NCBI RefSeq assembly: GCF_963665445.1
Contig: NZ_OY762276.1
Coordinates: 2,741,501 to 2,805,500 of the forward strand
Length of the DNA: 64,000 bases
DNA from: an uncultured Desulfobulbus sp.
GTDB lineage: Bacteria > Desulfobacterota > Desulfobulbia > Desulfobulbales > Desulfobulbaceae
Reading direction: 5' to 3'
The notes beneath the pieces were generated by a model. The model worked only from the letters and a program-made list of their open reading frames with translations, did not search any database and was not told where the DNA came from. A program made the position numbers and the translations under genes. Positions within the stretch are counted from its first letter, which is position 1. The number at the start of each line of letters is the position of its first letter. Shown in pieces: positions 53,819-61,976 of this stretch.

Positions 53819-55513
53819 TTACCTCTTTCGGCCATAGGGCCAGGCCATGATGCCGCCCTCCATGACCTTCACGTTGGTGAAGCCGTTGGCGCGGAGGATA
53901 CATTCGGCCTCGTAACCGCGCAGGGAGATCTTGCAGAAGGCGATGATCTCGGCATTCTTGTCCGCAGGCAGGTCGGCAAGACGGGAACGGAGGGCGCCCA
54001 AGGGAATCAGGTTCTCGCCGATTCCAAGCTCCATTTCCTCGAATTCGTTGGGATTGCGGCCGTCGAGGAAGAAGGGCTTCTCGCCTCCGTCCAACTTGGC
54101 CTTGACCTCAACCGCGGAAATACCGGTCATCCGTCCCTTGAGCTTGTTTTCCATGATGTGGCAGGCAGCGATGAAGTGATCGATGGCGGGCGAGAACGGC
54201 GGTGCGTAGGGCAGGTCCGCGGTGATCACGTCACTGAGTTTGAGCTTGCCCTGAATGGCCATGGCCGCAGTGGCGATCTGGCGGCTGACATCACCCAGCC
54301 CCACGCACTGGTAGCCGAGGATGCGCTGCTCCTTATCCACCAGCAGTTTAGAGATGAGAATTTTGGCGCCCATGAAGCCGGGTTTATCCGGGCTGGCATT
54401 GACCACGGTGGTATAGCCCTCCAGGCCAATGCGCTGGGCAGCCTTTTCCGAAAGTCCGGTGGAACCAGCAGAAAATTCGAAGACCTTGCAGATACCGGTA
54501 TGGATGGTGCCGGGAAAGGTGGCCACGTTGCCGCTGATCAAGTTCTCGCCGATAACCCGGCCTTCCAGATTGGCCAGGTCGCCCATGGGGGCAAAGGCCG
54601 CATCCCCGGTGATACGGTTGGGGATTTCGACGCAGTCACCGGCGGCGTAGATGTCGGGATCAGCGGTCTGCATATATTCATTCACGGTGATGCCGCCGAA
54701 TTTGCCGATTTCAAGGCCGGCTTCCCTGCCGAGCTCGCTGTTGGGACGCACGCCGATGGCCATGACCGCAAGGGAACATTCAATCACAGTGCCGTCGGCC
54801 AGCTTGACGCCGGCCAGCTTGCCGCCCTCGCCCAGGAACTCGGCCACGCCGGTGCCGGTGATCACCTGGGCCCCCTTGGCCTTCATGTGGTTTTCCACCA
54901 GCTTGGCCAGATCCCAGTCGAGAAAGGTCAAGACCTGATCCACCGCCTCGACCACGGTGACCTGAATGCCGGACTCCTGCAGGGCCTCGCAGGCCTCGAC
55001 ACCGATAAGTCCGCCGCCGATGACCACCGCCTTTTTCACCTCGCCCCTGTCGCGAATCGCACGCAGATAGTCGGTGTTGGCCATGGAGACCAGGGTGGTG
55101 ACCCCCTCGAGCTTGATTCCGGGGATGGGCGGCATGTTGGCGCGGGCACCGGTGGCGATGACCAACTTGTCGTAGGCAATGGTCTGTTCTTCGCCGCTCG
55201 TGACGCTGCGGCAGATGACGGTCTTGTCGGCCCGGTTGATGGCCACGACCTCGGTCTCGACCAGCGCCTTGATTTTTTTCGCCTTTTGAAAGAAGACCGG
55301 GTCGCGGACCACACCGGCCGGGGTGCACAGCAAGGCGTTGCGATCATTGAACACCCCGCCCACATAGTAGGGATAGCCGCAGGCGGCCATGGACAGATCA
55401 TGGTCTTTCTGAATGATGGTGATCTCTGCAAACTCATCAAGCCGCCGAGCTTTGGCTGCTGCCTTGGCACCGGCGGCTGATCCGCCGATAACGACAATTT
55501 TTTTCGCGCTCAT
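53819..55513 (-). CDS. CoA-disulfide-reductase-like FAD protein with C-terminal rhodanese
   Basis: Protein of about 564 aa. FAD/NAD-binding halves are visible: N-terminal IVVIGGSAAGAKAAAKARRLD, and the active Cys in AACGYPYYVGGVF (residue about 44), typical of CoADR-type enzymes that reduce disulfides with NAD(P)H. A rhodanese domain follows, with a catalytic Cys in FCKISLRGYEAE (about 535). The combination suggests polysulfide or CoA-persulfide handling. ATG at 55513 follows GGGAG. It is 103 nt downstream of the TetR gene, so probably regulated by it. Confidence 0.9.
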   Translation of the reverse strand: MSAKKIVVIGGSAAGAKAAAKARRLDEFAEITIIQKDHDLSMAACGYPYYVGGVFNDRNALLCTPAGVVRDPVFFQKAKKIKALVETEVVAINRADKTVICRSVTSGEEQTIAYDKLVIATGARANMPPIPGIKLEGVTTLVSMANTDYLRAIRDRGEVKKAVVIGGGLIGVEACEALQESGIQVTVVEAVDQVLTFLDWDLAKLVENHMKAKGAQVITGTGVAEFLGEGGKLAGVKLADGTVIECSLAVMAIGVRPNSELGREAGLEIGKFGGITVNEYMQTADPDIYAAGDCVEIPNRITGDAAFAPMGDLANLEGRVIGENLISGNVATFPGTIHTGICKVFEFSAGSTGLSEKAAQRIGLEGYTTVVNASPDKPGFMGAKILISKLLVDKEQRILGYQCVGLGDVSRQIATAAMAIQGKLKLSDVITADLPYAPPFSPAIDHFIAACHIMENKLKGRMTGISAVEVKAKLDGGEKPFFLDGRNPNEFEEMELGIGENLIPLGALRSRLADLPADKNAEIIAFCKISLRGYEAECILRANGFTNVKVMEGGIMAWPYGRKR

Positions 55514-55615
55514 CTCATACACTCCCTTAAATATTGATCAATCAACACCGCTCATCAAGGAGCGGAATAAAAACTCGGTCAATCCGTTGCGGAGAAATGG
55601 CCGCCAGCAGGCGAC

Positions 55616-56191
55616 TCACACCTCCGCGCCGGGGTTGCGCGGCCTGAGCAGGGCCAGCATGCCGCGCACTGCACTGTAATACGGTTCATCCGTGCCTGCG
55701 GCCCTGGCCAGCACGTAGCCACCTTGAATGATACCGGCGATGGTGGCGGCGGTATCCTCGACATTGAGATCCGCGGCAAACTCCCGATTTTCCTTGCCCT
55801 GGGCTATCACCTCGGAGATCCGCTGCTGCAGCCAGTCAAAGGTTTGGTCCACCGGACGATGCAGTTCCGGGTTGGCCACGATTTCCGGATCCGCGGTCAG
55901 CCGCCCCAACTGGCACCCTTGCAGCACATGGCGGTCCTGCATCAGAAAGGCTTCGATCCGCTCGTAGGCGCTTCCCGGGCCGGTCAGTTTGGACTCGGCA
56001 TAGCTTCTGATCTGCTCGGCGCAGCGTTCAATGGCCGCCAGAGCCAAATCAGATTTACCGTTGAAATGGTGGTACATGCTCCCCTGCCCCACACCGGCGC
56101 GTTGCTGAATCGCCTTGGGACTGGTGCCGACATACCCTCTTTCCCAGAGTAAGGACTGGGTACTTGTTATCAGTTTCTCACGTGCATCCAT
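55616..56191 (-). CDS. TetR family transcriptional regulator
   Basis: Protein of 191 aa with an N-terminal helix-turn-helix (LITSTQSLLWERGYVGTSPKAIQQRAGVGQGSMYHHFNGKSDL) and a ligand-binding C-terminal domain. It lies upstream of the CoADR-type oxidoreductase on the same strand, so a self-regulated unit is likely. The ligand is unknown, perhaps a sulfur or thiol species. A palindrome at 56220-56231 in its promoter region is a candidate operator. Confidence 0.9.
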   Translation of the reverse strand: MDAREKLITSTQSLLWERGYVGTSPKAIQQRAGVGQGSMYHHFNGKSDLALAAIERCAEQIRSYAESKLTGPGSAYERIEAFLMQDRHVLQGCQLGRLTADPEIVANPELHRPVDQTFDWLQQRISEVIAQGKENREFAADLNVEDTAATIAGIIQGGYVLARAAGTDEPYYSAVRGMLALLRPRNPGAEV

Positions 56192-56219
56192 ACGTTATAC
56201 CGCCTTTTTCAATTTTACA

Positions 56220-56231
56220 TACCAGTAGGTA
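56220..56231. promoter_or_regulatory. Candidate TetR operator
   Basis: TACC-AGTA-GGTA is a perfect inverted repeat about 30 nt upstream of the TetR start codon, in the AT-rich promoter region. It fits an autoregulation site. Confidence 0.45.
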
Positions 56232-56486
56232 CAATACTGGAGCAACTTGCGCAAGCAAAAAAATGCCCCGCCTGCAAATACCACAAAAGTGAGGCATCGA
56301 TGCATGCAGACATTGTAAGCACCCACTCACAATACACTCCTCTCCGTTCCCGCAAATAACAGACACGAGGCCTCGGCCATCACGGACAAATGTGTCGAAG
56401 AGCACGACCTGACCTTGCCTTTCGTCCCGCGGCTGATTATCAAAAAGCCAACACCATTTCCATACGCGGCGCAAAACAAGGACTCC

Positions 56487-57884
56487 ATGGCCAACAGCGA
56501 CAAGCCTGTCAACGGCGTGACCGACATTATTCTTGAATCCATATCCGATGGCGTGTTCACCGTGAATCACGAGTGGCGGATCATGTCGTTCAACCGTGCC
56601 GCCGAGGAGATCACCGGGGTGCCGCGTGAAGAGGCCATCGGCCGCTACTGCTGGGAGGTGTTCCGCTCCAATATGTGCGAGGGGAACTGCGCCCTCAGAC
56701 GCACCATGAAGGAGGGCCGTTCCTTTGTTTCCAGCTCGACCTACATCATCAACAGCGAAAAGAAACGGATCCCGATCTCGGTTTCGACCGCCCCCCTCAA
56801 GGATGAGTCCGGCGAAATTCTCGGTGGGGTGGAAACCTTCCGCGACAACACCGTGGTCGAAGAACTGCGCAGGGAGCTCAGCGGCTCCTTCCGCCAGGGG
56901 GACATGGTCAGCTGCAGCCATGCGATGAAAAAGATCTTTGCCGTGCTGCCGCAGATCGCCGAGAGCGACTCCACGGTACTGATCGAGGGCGAAACCGGCA
57001 CCGGCAAGGAGATCATGGCCAAATCCCTGCATGACCTCTCCAGCCGACGGGGCAAGCCCTTTGTCGCCATCAACTGCGGCGCCCTGCCCGACACCCTGCT
57101 CGAATCGGAACTCTTCGGCTACAAGGCTGGGGCCTTCACCAACGCGGCTCAGGACAAACCGGGATATTTCAGCCTGGCCGAGGGCGGCACCATCCTCCTT
57201 GACGAGATCGGCGAAACCAGTCCGGCCTTTCAGGTCAAACTGCTGCGCGTACTGGAAGAGCGGGAATTTCTCCCCCTGGGCGGGATCAAGAAGGTGAAGA
57301 TCAATGTCCGCATTCTCGCGGCCACCAACCGCAACCTGGAAGAGATGGTGAGCCAGGGCAGCTTTCGCAGCGACCTCTTTTACCGGATCAACATCGTCCG
57401 CCTGGCCCTGCCCCCTTTACGGGACCGCAAGGAAGACATTCCCCTGTTGATCGACCGCTTCATCGACCGCATGAACCGCTTGCGCGGCAAGGCGGTGAGC
57501 GGCATCGAGCCCGAAACCCTCGAGCGCCTCATGGCTCATGGATACCCCGGCAATATCCGCGAACTGGAAAACATTATCGAACACGCCTTCATTCTCTGCA
57601 CCCAGGGTCCCATCGGCCTGCATCATCTACCCTCGCACCTCAGTACGCCCTCGGGAAGTCCGACCACCGCAAATCAGCCCTCCTCCATGAGCCAGATCCA
57701 CCGTGCCACCGAGCGGGAGGTCATCCTGGCTGCACTTGAACGGAACAGTTTCAACCGATTGGCAACCGCGAAAGAACTGGGCATGCATAAAAGCACCCTG
57801 TTTCGCAAACTGAAAAAGTTGCAGCTCGACCTGCCCGATATCGATGGCCGCACGCCGGGTTCACGCAACCCAACAGTCGCTTGA
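56487..57884 (+). CDS. PAS sigma-54 activator with GAFTNA loop
   Basis: Protein of about 465 aa with a PAS domain (about 10-130; includes a Cys pair, EVFRSNMCEGNCALRR), an AAA+ domain (about 150-390; GETGTGKEIMAKSLHD near 170) and a Fis-type helix-turn-helix at the end. The sigma-54 contact loop reads GAFTNA instead of GAFTGA. ATG at 56487 follows AAGGA. It stands 167 nt upstream of the NifX/MinD cluster, in the same orientation, so it is the likely regulator of that cluster. Confidence 0.88.
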   Translation: MANSDKPVNGVTDIILESISDGVFTVNHEWRIMSFNRAAEEITGVPREEAIGRYCWEVFRSNMCEGNCALRRTMKEGRSFVSSSTYIINSEKKRIPISVSTAPLKDESGEILGGVETFRDNTVVEELRRELSGSFRQGDMVSCSHAMKKIFAVLPQIAESDSTVLIEGETGTGKEIMAKSLHDLSSRRGKPFVAINCGALPDTLLESELFGYKAGAFTNAAQDKPGYFSLAEGGTILLDEIGETSPAFQVKLLRVLEEREFLPLGGIKKVKINVRILAATNRNLEEMVSQGSFRSDLFYRINIVRLALPPLRDRKEDIPLLIDRFIDRMNRLRGKAVSGIEPETLERLMAHGYPGNIRELENIIEHAFILCTQGPIGLHHLPSHLSTPSGSPTTANQPSSMSQIHRATEREVILAALERNSFNRLATAKELGMHKSTLFRKLKKLQLDLPDIDGRTPGSRNPTVA

Positions 57885-58051
57885 TCGCAGCCGTATAGAG
57901 TCGCACAGGGTAGCGTTACAGTTTCACCGGCGACACTTCGTCGCAGACGACACTGCCCTCTACGACGATAATATTTCTCGTTTTCCCGGGTATTTTCCTC
58001 ACTTTTCCTCTCATATTCATCCCCTGGCACGGCTCATGCTTAGGCCTATAT

Positions 58052-58600
58052 ATGAAAGCACGAACCACAGGCCAAAAAATTGCGGTTACAGTCTGGGGAC
58101 AACGGGTATCGCCGGTATTCGACTCCGCGCGAACTTTGCTGATCGCGGAAATCAACGGCAAGGCACTGACCGCCACCTCCCGGATCACCTTTGATCCGGA
58201 GCACCCCCTGGAGCTGCTCCACCTGCTCAGAGCGCAGCAAGTCATGCTGATCATCTGCGGTGCGGTTTCCGAGGGCCCGGCTGCCATGATCGAAGCCGCC
58301 GGTATCGAATTGATTCCCTTCATAGCCGGAGATGTGCAGCAGGTGCTCGAACATTTCCTGGAGGGACGTGCTTTTGACAGCAGCTTCCGCATGCCCGGTT
58401 GCGGCAAGAATATCTGCTGCCGCGGTCGAATACGCCGGGGAAGGTCCATTCGCGCGGTGCAACTGCCGCCGGAAGGATGGCCGGGCTCATCGTCACCCCG
58501 GCAAGGGGTGTCGGCAATGGATCGTGGCGAACAGCGTGCCGATCATTCCCCGGATGCGGAAACATCCCAGGACAACAGCTCCTCAAAGACCAACCTTTAA
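58052..58600 (+). CDS. NifX/NifB-like Fe-Mo cofactor-associated domain protein
   Basis: Protein of 182 aa. Residues about 8-112 match the dinitrogenase iron-molybdenum cofactor domain (KIAVTVWGQRVSPVFDSARTLLIAEI, IICGAVSEGPAAMIEAAGIELIPFIAGDVQQVLEHFLEG). The rest is basic, with GCGKNICCRGRIRRGRS cysteines that could bind a cluster. First gene of a cluster of seven with related proteins; no nif genes are present, so a role in iron-sulfur or metal-cluster handling, not nitrogen fixation, is likely. Confidence 0.8.
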   Translation: MKARTTGQKIAVTVWGQRVSPVFDSARTLLIAEINGKALTATSRITFDPEHPLELLHLLRAQQVMLIICGAVSEGPAAMIEAAGIELIPFIAGDVQQVLEHFLEGRAFDSSFRMPGCGKNICCRGRIRRGRSIRAVQLPPEGWPGSSSPRQGVSAMDRGEQRADHSPDAETSQDNSSSKTNL

Positions 58601-58619
58601 GGACGTAAGGAGGTAGATT

Positions 58620-58853
58620 ATGCCGAATATGGATGGAAGGGGGCCCCAAGGAACCGGCCCTGTCGGTCGAGGCATGGGCGGCTGCCGACCCAACGGCACG
58701 CCCCTGCAGAACACCACCAATCCGGAACAGGCCACCGTCACCGGTCAGGGACCTGGCCGGGGTATGGGAATGGGCCGGGGGAATCGCGGCAACAACGGCG
58801 TAGGCCGGGGTGGACGTTGCGGCGGCGGACGAGGACGGGGCGGCAACCGATAA
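58620..58853 (+). CDS. Glycine-rich DUF5320-like protein
   Basis: Protein of 77 aa with MPNMDGRGPQGTGPVGRGMGG, typical of the DUF5320 small proteins. Very rich in Gly and Arg, with a single Cys near residue 22 and another near 70. Such genes are found next to NifX-like genes and MinD-ferredoxin ATPases in anaerobes; role unknown. An AGGAGG site precedes the ATG. Confidence 0.85.
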   Translation: MPNMDGRGPQGTGPVGRGMGGCRPNGTPLQNTTNPEQATVTGQGPGRGMGMGRGNRGNNGVGRGGRCGGGRGRGGNR

Positions 58854-58918
58854 GCCGACCCGCAACTGTAACAGGTTAACCGGCCACCGGCTTTCCTCGG
58901 CAGATTTGAGGAAGGCTG

Positions 58919-59341
58919 GTGGAGAACTATAAGAGGTATCCATTGACCATCGTATTTGTTGCCAAAGATTTTTCCCGCTTTTCCGTCCTTGTGGATCGGC
59001 TGAAGCAGGAGCAGGATGTCGAACTGGTGCCGGTGGCCACCGGAGCGGCAGGACTTGAAAAGTTGCAGGGAAAACGGCTTGATCTGGTGATCGTCGACGA
59101 GCAACTCGACGACATGAGCGGTATCGACTTTGTCAAGCAGTTCGTCAATGTTAACCCATTGGCCAACACCACCATCGTCGGCTCCCTGCCCGATGAAGAG
59201 TTTCATGAAGTGACCGAGGGATTGGGCGTGTTGATGCAACTGCCGTCCCAACCGGGTAAGGCGGATGCGGAAAAACTGCTCGCCGTCCTGGAAAAAATAA
59301 GCGGCCTGCTTACAACGCCCACGCCCAAGGCCGTCTCATGA
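58919..59341 (+). CDS. Receiver-like protein
   Basis: Protein of up to 140 aa with the fold of a response-regulator receiver: LDLVIVDEQLDDMSGIDFVKQF places an Asp at the phosphorylation position, but the acidic pair at the end of strand 1 (VFVAKDFS) is incomplete and no conserved Lys is seen after strand 5 (LMQLPSQP). It is possibly a non-phosphorylated regulator. Two starts fit (GTG 58919, TTG 58943). Its stop overlaps the first MinD-type gene by 4 nt. Confidence 0.7.
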   Translation: MENYKRYPLTIVFVAKDFSRFSVLVDRLKQEQDVELVPVATGAAGLEKLQGKRLDLVIVDEQLDDMSGIDFVKQFVNVNPLANTTIVGSLPDEEFHEVTEGLGVLMQLPSQPGKADAEKLLAVLEKISGLLTTPTPKAVS

Positions 59342-60210
59342 TTATTTCCATAGCTTCCGGAAAGGGCGGCACCGGAAAAACCACGATATCGACCAACTTG
59401 GCCCTCGCCCTTGGCGCCCGGGTCGAACTCCTGGACTGCGACGTTGAAGAGCCCAATGCCCATCTCTTCCTCAAGCCAGAGATCAAACGAAGCGAAAAGG
59501 TCGACACGCCGGTTCCACAGGTGGATTTAAGCAAGTGCACCTTCTGCAAAAAATGCCAGGAGATCTGCCGCTTCAATGCCCTGGCCGTGGTCGGCGAGCA
59601 GGTACTGGTCTTTGCCGAACTCTGCCACAGCTGCGGCGGCTGCATGCTGGTCTGTCCCGAGGGGGCGATCAGCGAAACGGGCCGCGAGCTCGGGATGCTC
59701 AACTTCGGCGAGCGTGACGGCATCGGCTTTATCAACGGTACAATGCGCGTAGGCGAGGCCATGTCTCCGCCTTTGATCAAAAAGGTTCGAGCTGCGGCCG
59801 ATCCAGAACGGCTGACCATCATCGACGCCCCTCCCGGCACCTCCTGCCCGGTGATTGCGGCGATGAACGATACAGATTTTGTGCTACTGGTCACCGAACC
59901 GACCCCCTTTGGTCTGCACGACCTCAAACTGGCGGTCGAGGCAGTGAAGCTGCTCGGCATTCCCGCCGGTCTGGTGGTGAATCGGTCCGACCTGGGCACG
60001 GATGAGGTCTTCAGGTATGCCGAGAAGGAAGGCATCCCGGTACTGATGTCCATCCCCTTTGACCGACGCATTGCCGAAGCCTACTCGCAGGGTAAAATGA
60101 TTGTCGAAGAGATGCCCCAATGGCGGGAGAAATTTATCGAACTCTTTGAGAAAATCGAGACTATTATCAACAGGAGCAAGGCTCAGGTATGCGCGAACTC
60201 GTCATTATAA
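59338..60210 (+). CDS. MinD/Mrp-type ATPase with ferredoxin domain (1)
   Basis: Protein of 290 aa. The deviant Walker A SGKGGTGKTTISTN is at residues 7-20. An inserted ferredoxin region (about 65-115) has CTFCKKCQEICRFNA and CHSCGGCMLVCPEGA, two [4Fe-4S] motifs. The switch II region IIDAPPGTSCPV and VLLVTEPTPFGLHDLKLAVE follow. Members of this group are proposed to act in metal-cluster assembly or trafficking. It overlaps the second ATPase gene by 22 nt. Confidence 0.92.
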   Translation: MIISIASGKGGTGKTTISTNLALALGARVELLDCDVEEPNAHLFLKPEIKRSEKVDTPVPQVDLSKCTFCKKCQEICRFNALAVVGEQVLVFAELCHSCGGCMLVCPEGAISETGRELGMLNFGERDGIGFINGTMRVGEAMSPPLIKKVRAAADPERLTIIDAPPGTSCPVIAAMNDTDFVLLVTEPTPFGLHDLKLAVEAVKLLGIPAGLVVNRSDLGTDEVFRYAEKEGIPVLMSIPFDRRIAEAYSQGKMIVEEMPQWREKFIELFEKIETIINRSKAQVCANSSL

Positions 60211-61103
60211 GCGGTAAGGGCGGAACCGGAAAAACCAGCCTCACCGCAGCCTTCGCTGCACTGGCCGCCCAGGAACAACGATCCATTCTCTGCGATGCCG
60301 ATGTCGATGCAGCAGATCTGCACCTGTTGATGCAACCGGAGATCAAACAGCGTACCGATTTCATGGGCGGCAGCAAGGCTCAGATCAACCCCGATCTTTG
60401 CACCGGATGTGGAACCTGTCTCTCCCTCTGCCGCTTCGGAGCCATCAACGAACGGTTCGAGGTCGATCCCATCCGGTGTGAAGGTTGTGGTGTCTGCGTT
60501 GATTTCTGTCCGGTGGATGCCATTGATTTTCCGGTGCAGCGCTGCGGCGAATGGTATATCTCCGACAGCCGCTTCGGCCCGATGGTGCATGCACGTCTGG
60601 GCATCGCCGAAGAGAACTCGGGCAAGCTGGTCAGCCTGGTGCGCAAGGAAGTGCGACAGCTGGCGGAGGCACAGGGACGCGATCTGATTATCACCGACGG
60701 TCCTCCCGGTATCGGCTGTCCGGTCATTGCCGCCATTGGAGGCGCAACCGCACTGGTGATCGTGGTCGAGCCCACGGTCTCCGGACTGCACGACATGGAA
60801 CGGGTCATCGATCTCGCCGCCCATTTCAAGGTGCCGGGCATGATCGTGGTCAACAAGTTCGACCTCAATCCGGAGATGGCCGAGGCAATCGAGCAATCGG
60901 CGCAGCAACGCAACGTGAGGCTCGTCGGCCGGGTCCCCTTTGATCCGATCTTCACCCATTCCATGGTTGAAGGCAAAACCCTGTTCGAGTACGGTGGCGA
61001 AACCGCGACTCATCAACTGGTCCGGGATATCTGGGCTAAAATCATTCACTCACCCTCCATGAATCCTCTGGGAATCGTGGATTTTAAAGCAACAATTCAA
61101 TAA
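60189..61103 (+). CDS. MinD/Mrp-type ATPase with ferredoxin domain (2)
   Basis: Protein of 304 aa, a paralogue of the previous one in architecture: Walker A SGKGGTGKTSLTAAF near the start, two ferredoxin motifs (CTGCGTCLSLCRFGA and CEGCGVCVDFCPVDA), ITDGPPGIGCPV, VIVVEPTVSGLHDMERV. The two overlapping genes (22 nt) make a heteromeric pair likely. Precise cargo unknown. Confidence 0.92.
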   Translation: MRELVIISGKGGTGKTSLTAAFAALAAQEQRSILCDADVDAADLHLLMQPEIKQRTDFMGGSKAQINPDLCTGCGTCLSLCRFGAINERFEVDPIRCEGCGVCVDFCPVDAIDFPVQRCGEWYISDSRFGPMVHARLGIAEENSGKLVSLVRKEVRQLAEAQGRDLIITDGPPGIGCPVIAAIGGATALVIVVEPTVSGLHDMERVIDLAAHFKVPGMIVVNKFDLNPEMAEAIEQSAQQRNVRLVGRVPFDPIFTHSMVEGKTLFEYGGETATHQLVRDIWAKIIHSPSMNPLGIVDFKATIQ

Positions 61104-61120
61104 GTATGGAGAACAGACCC

Positions 61121-61495
61121 ATGATACGATTGGCGATTCCCTCTGAGGGACAAGGCGGCTTGGACGGTATGCGCGCCGGACACTTTGGACATTGCGATGT
61201 CTTTACCTGCATTGACGTGGAAGATGGTCAGATCAAACAGGTAAGCATCCTGGCCAACAAGGAGCATGTCCAGGGCGGCTGCATGGTTCCGGTCAATCTG
61301 CTGGCCGAGGCCGGGGTAAACGCCCTGGTGGTCGGTGGTATCGGCATGCGTCCCCTAATGGGATTCCGTCAGGTGGGAATCGATGTATACCACGATGGTG
61401 TACGTCCGGAAATTCGGCCGGTGGTCGAGGATTTCCTGGCCGGTAAACTGCCGCAAATCACCAACGATCAGGTGTGCGGCGGCGGACAACACTGA
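61121..61495 (+). CDS. NifX-like Fe-Mo cofactor-associated domain protein
   Basis: Protein of about 124 aa that is essentially one NifX-type domain: RLAIPSEGQGGLDGMRAGHFGHCDVFTCIDVEDGQI, then CMVPVNLLAEAGVNALVVGGIGMRPLMGF, with the C-terminal VCGGGQH. ATG at 61121 after GGAG chosen over ATG at 61106. It follows the second ATPase by 17 nt, so is in the same unit. Confidence 0.85.
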   Translation: MIRLAIPSEGQGGLDGMRAGHFGHCDVFTCIDVEDGQIKQVSILANKEHVQGGCMVPVNLLAEAGVNALVVGGIGMRPLMGFRQVGIDVYHDGVRPEIRPVVEDFLAGKLPQITNDQVCGGGQH

Positions 61496-61519
61496 TTCAT
61501 TTTTTGACAAGGAGGCGCC

Positions 61520-61879
61520 ATGAAAGTGGCAGTAACATCCAAAGGTGTACTCTTGGATAGTGAGGTGGACCCCCGTTTCGGTCGTGCCCCTTACATTATC
61601 GTGGTCGACACCGAAACCATGGACTTTGAGGCCGTGGACAACAGCGGTAACGTCAACGCCTTCAAGGGTGCGGGCATTCAAGCGGCGACCATGGTTTGCG
61701 AAAAAGGGGCCGAGGTGCTGATGACCGGCTATTGCGGTCCCAAAGCCTTTGCCACCCTGCAGGCCGGCGGCGTCAAAGTGGTTGACGACGTGACCGGCAC
61801 CATCCGCGATGCCGTGGCAACCATCAAGTCCGGCAAGGTGACCTATTCAACCGCAGCCAACAAAGAGGCTCACTGGTAA
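61520..61879 (+). CDS. NifX-like Fe-Mo cofactor-associated domain protein
   Basis: Protein of 119 aa with KVAVTSKGVLLDSEVDPRFGRAPYIIVVD, GIQAATMVCEKGAEVLMTGYCGPKAF and a KVVDDVTGTIRDAVATI region, the NifX-type fold. Strong AAGGAGG site. The last gene of the cluster, ending before the terminator at 61916-61951. Confidence 0.88.
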   Translation: MKVAVTSKGVLLDSEVDPRFGRAPYIIVVDTETMDFEAVDNSGNVNAFKGAGIQAATMVCEKGAEVLMTGYCGPKAFATLQAGGVKVVDDVTGTIRDAVATIKSGKVTYSTAANKEAHW

Positions 61880-61915
61880 AAGCTCCTTAAGAAGGCTCAT
61901 GCACGCCAAAGCCAG

Positions 61916-61951
61916 AAAAGCCGGACAGCTCTTGCTGTCCGGCTTTTTTTG
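61916..61951. terminator. Intrinsic terminator (bidirectional)
   Basis: AAAGCCGGACAG and CTGTCCGGCTTTTTTT form a strong stem with a T tract; on the minus strand it also faces the chemoreceptor gene. Confidence 0.9.
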
Positions 61952-61976
61952 TGGTGATTGCTGAACCAGGAACGCG

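Noticed and set aside
54158..55480. A 440-aa plus-strand open frame
   Set aside because: Antisense to the CoA-disulfide-reductase-like gene and rich in His, Gly and Asp as expected for a shadow of GC-rich coding DNA.
58052..61879. Nitrogen fixation locus
   Set aside because: NifX-type domains alone do not imply nif; no nifHDK, nifB or nifEN is present.
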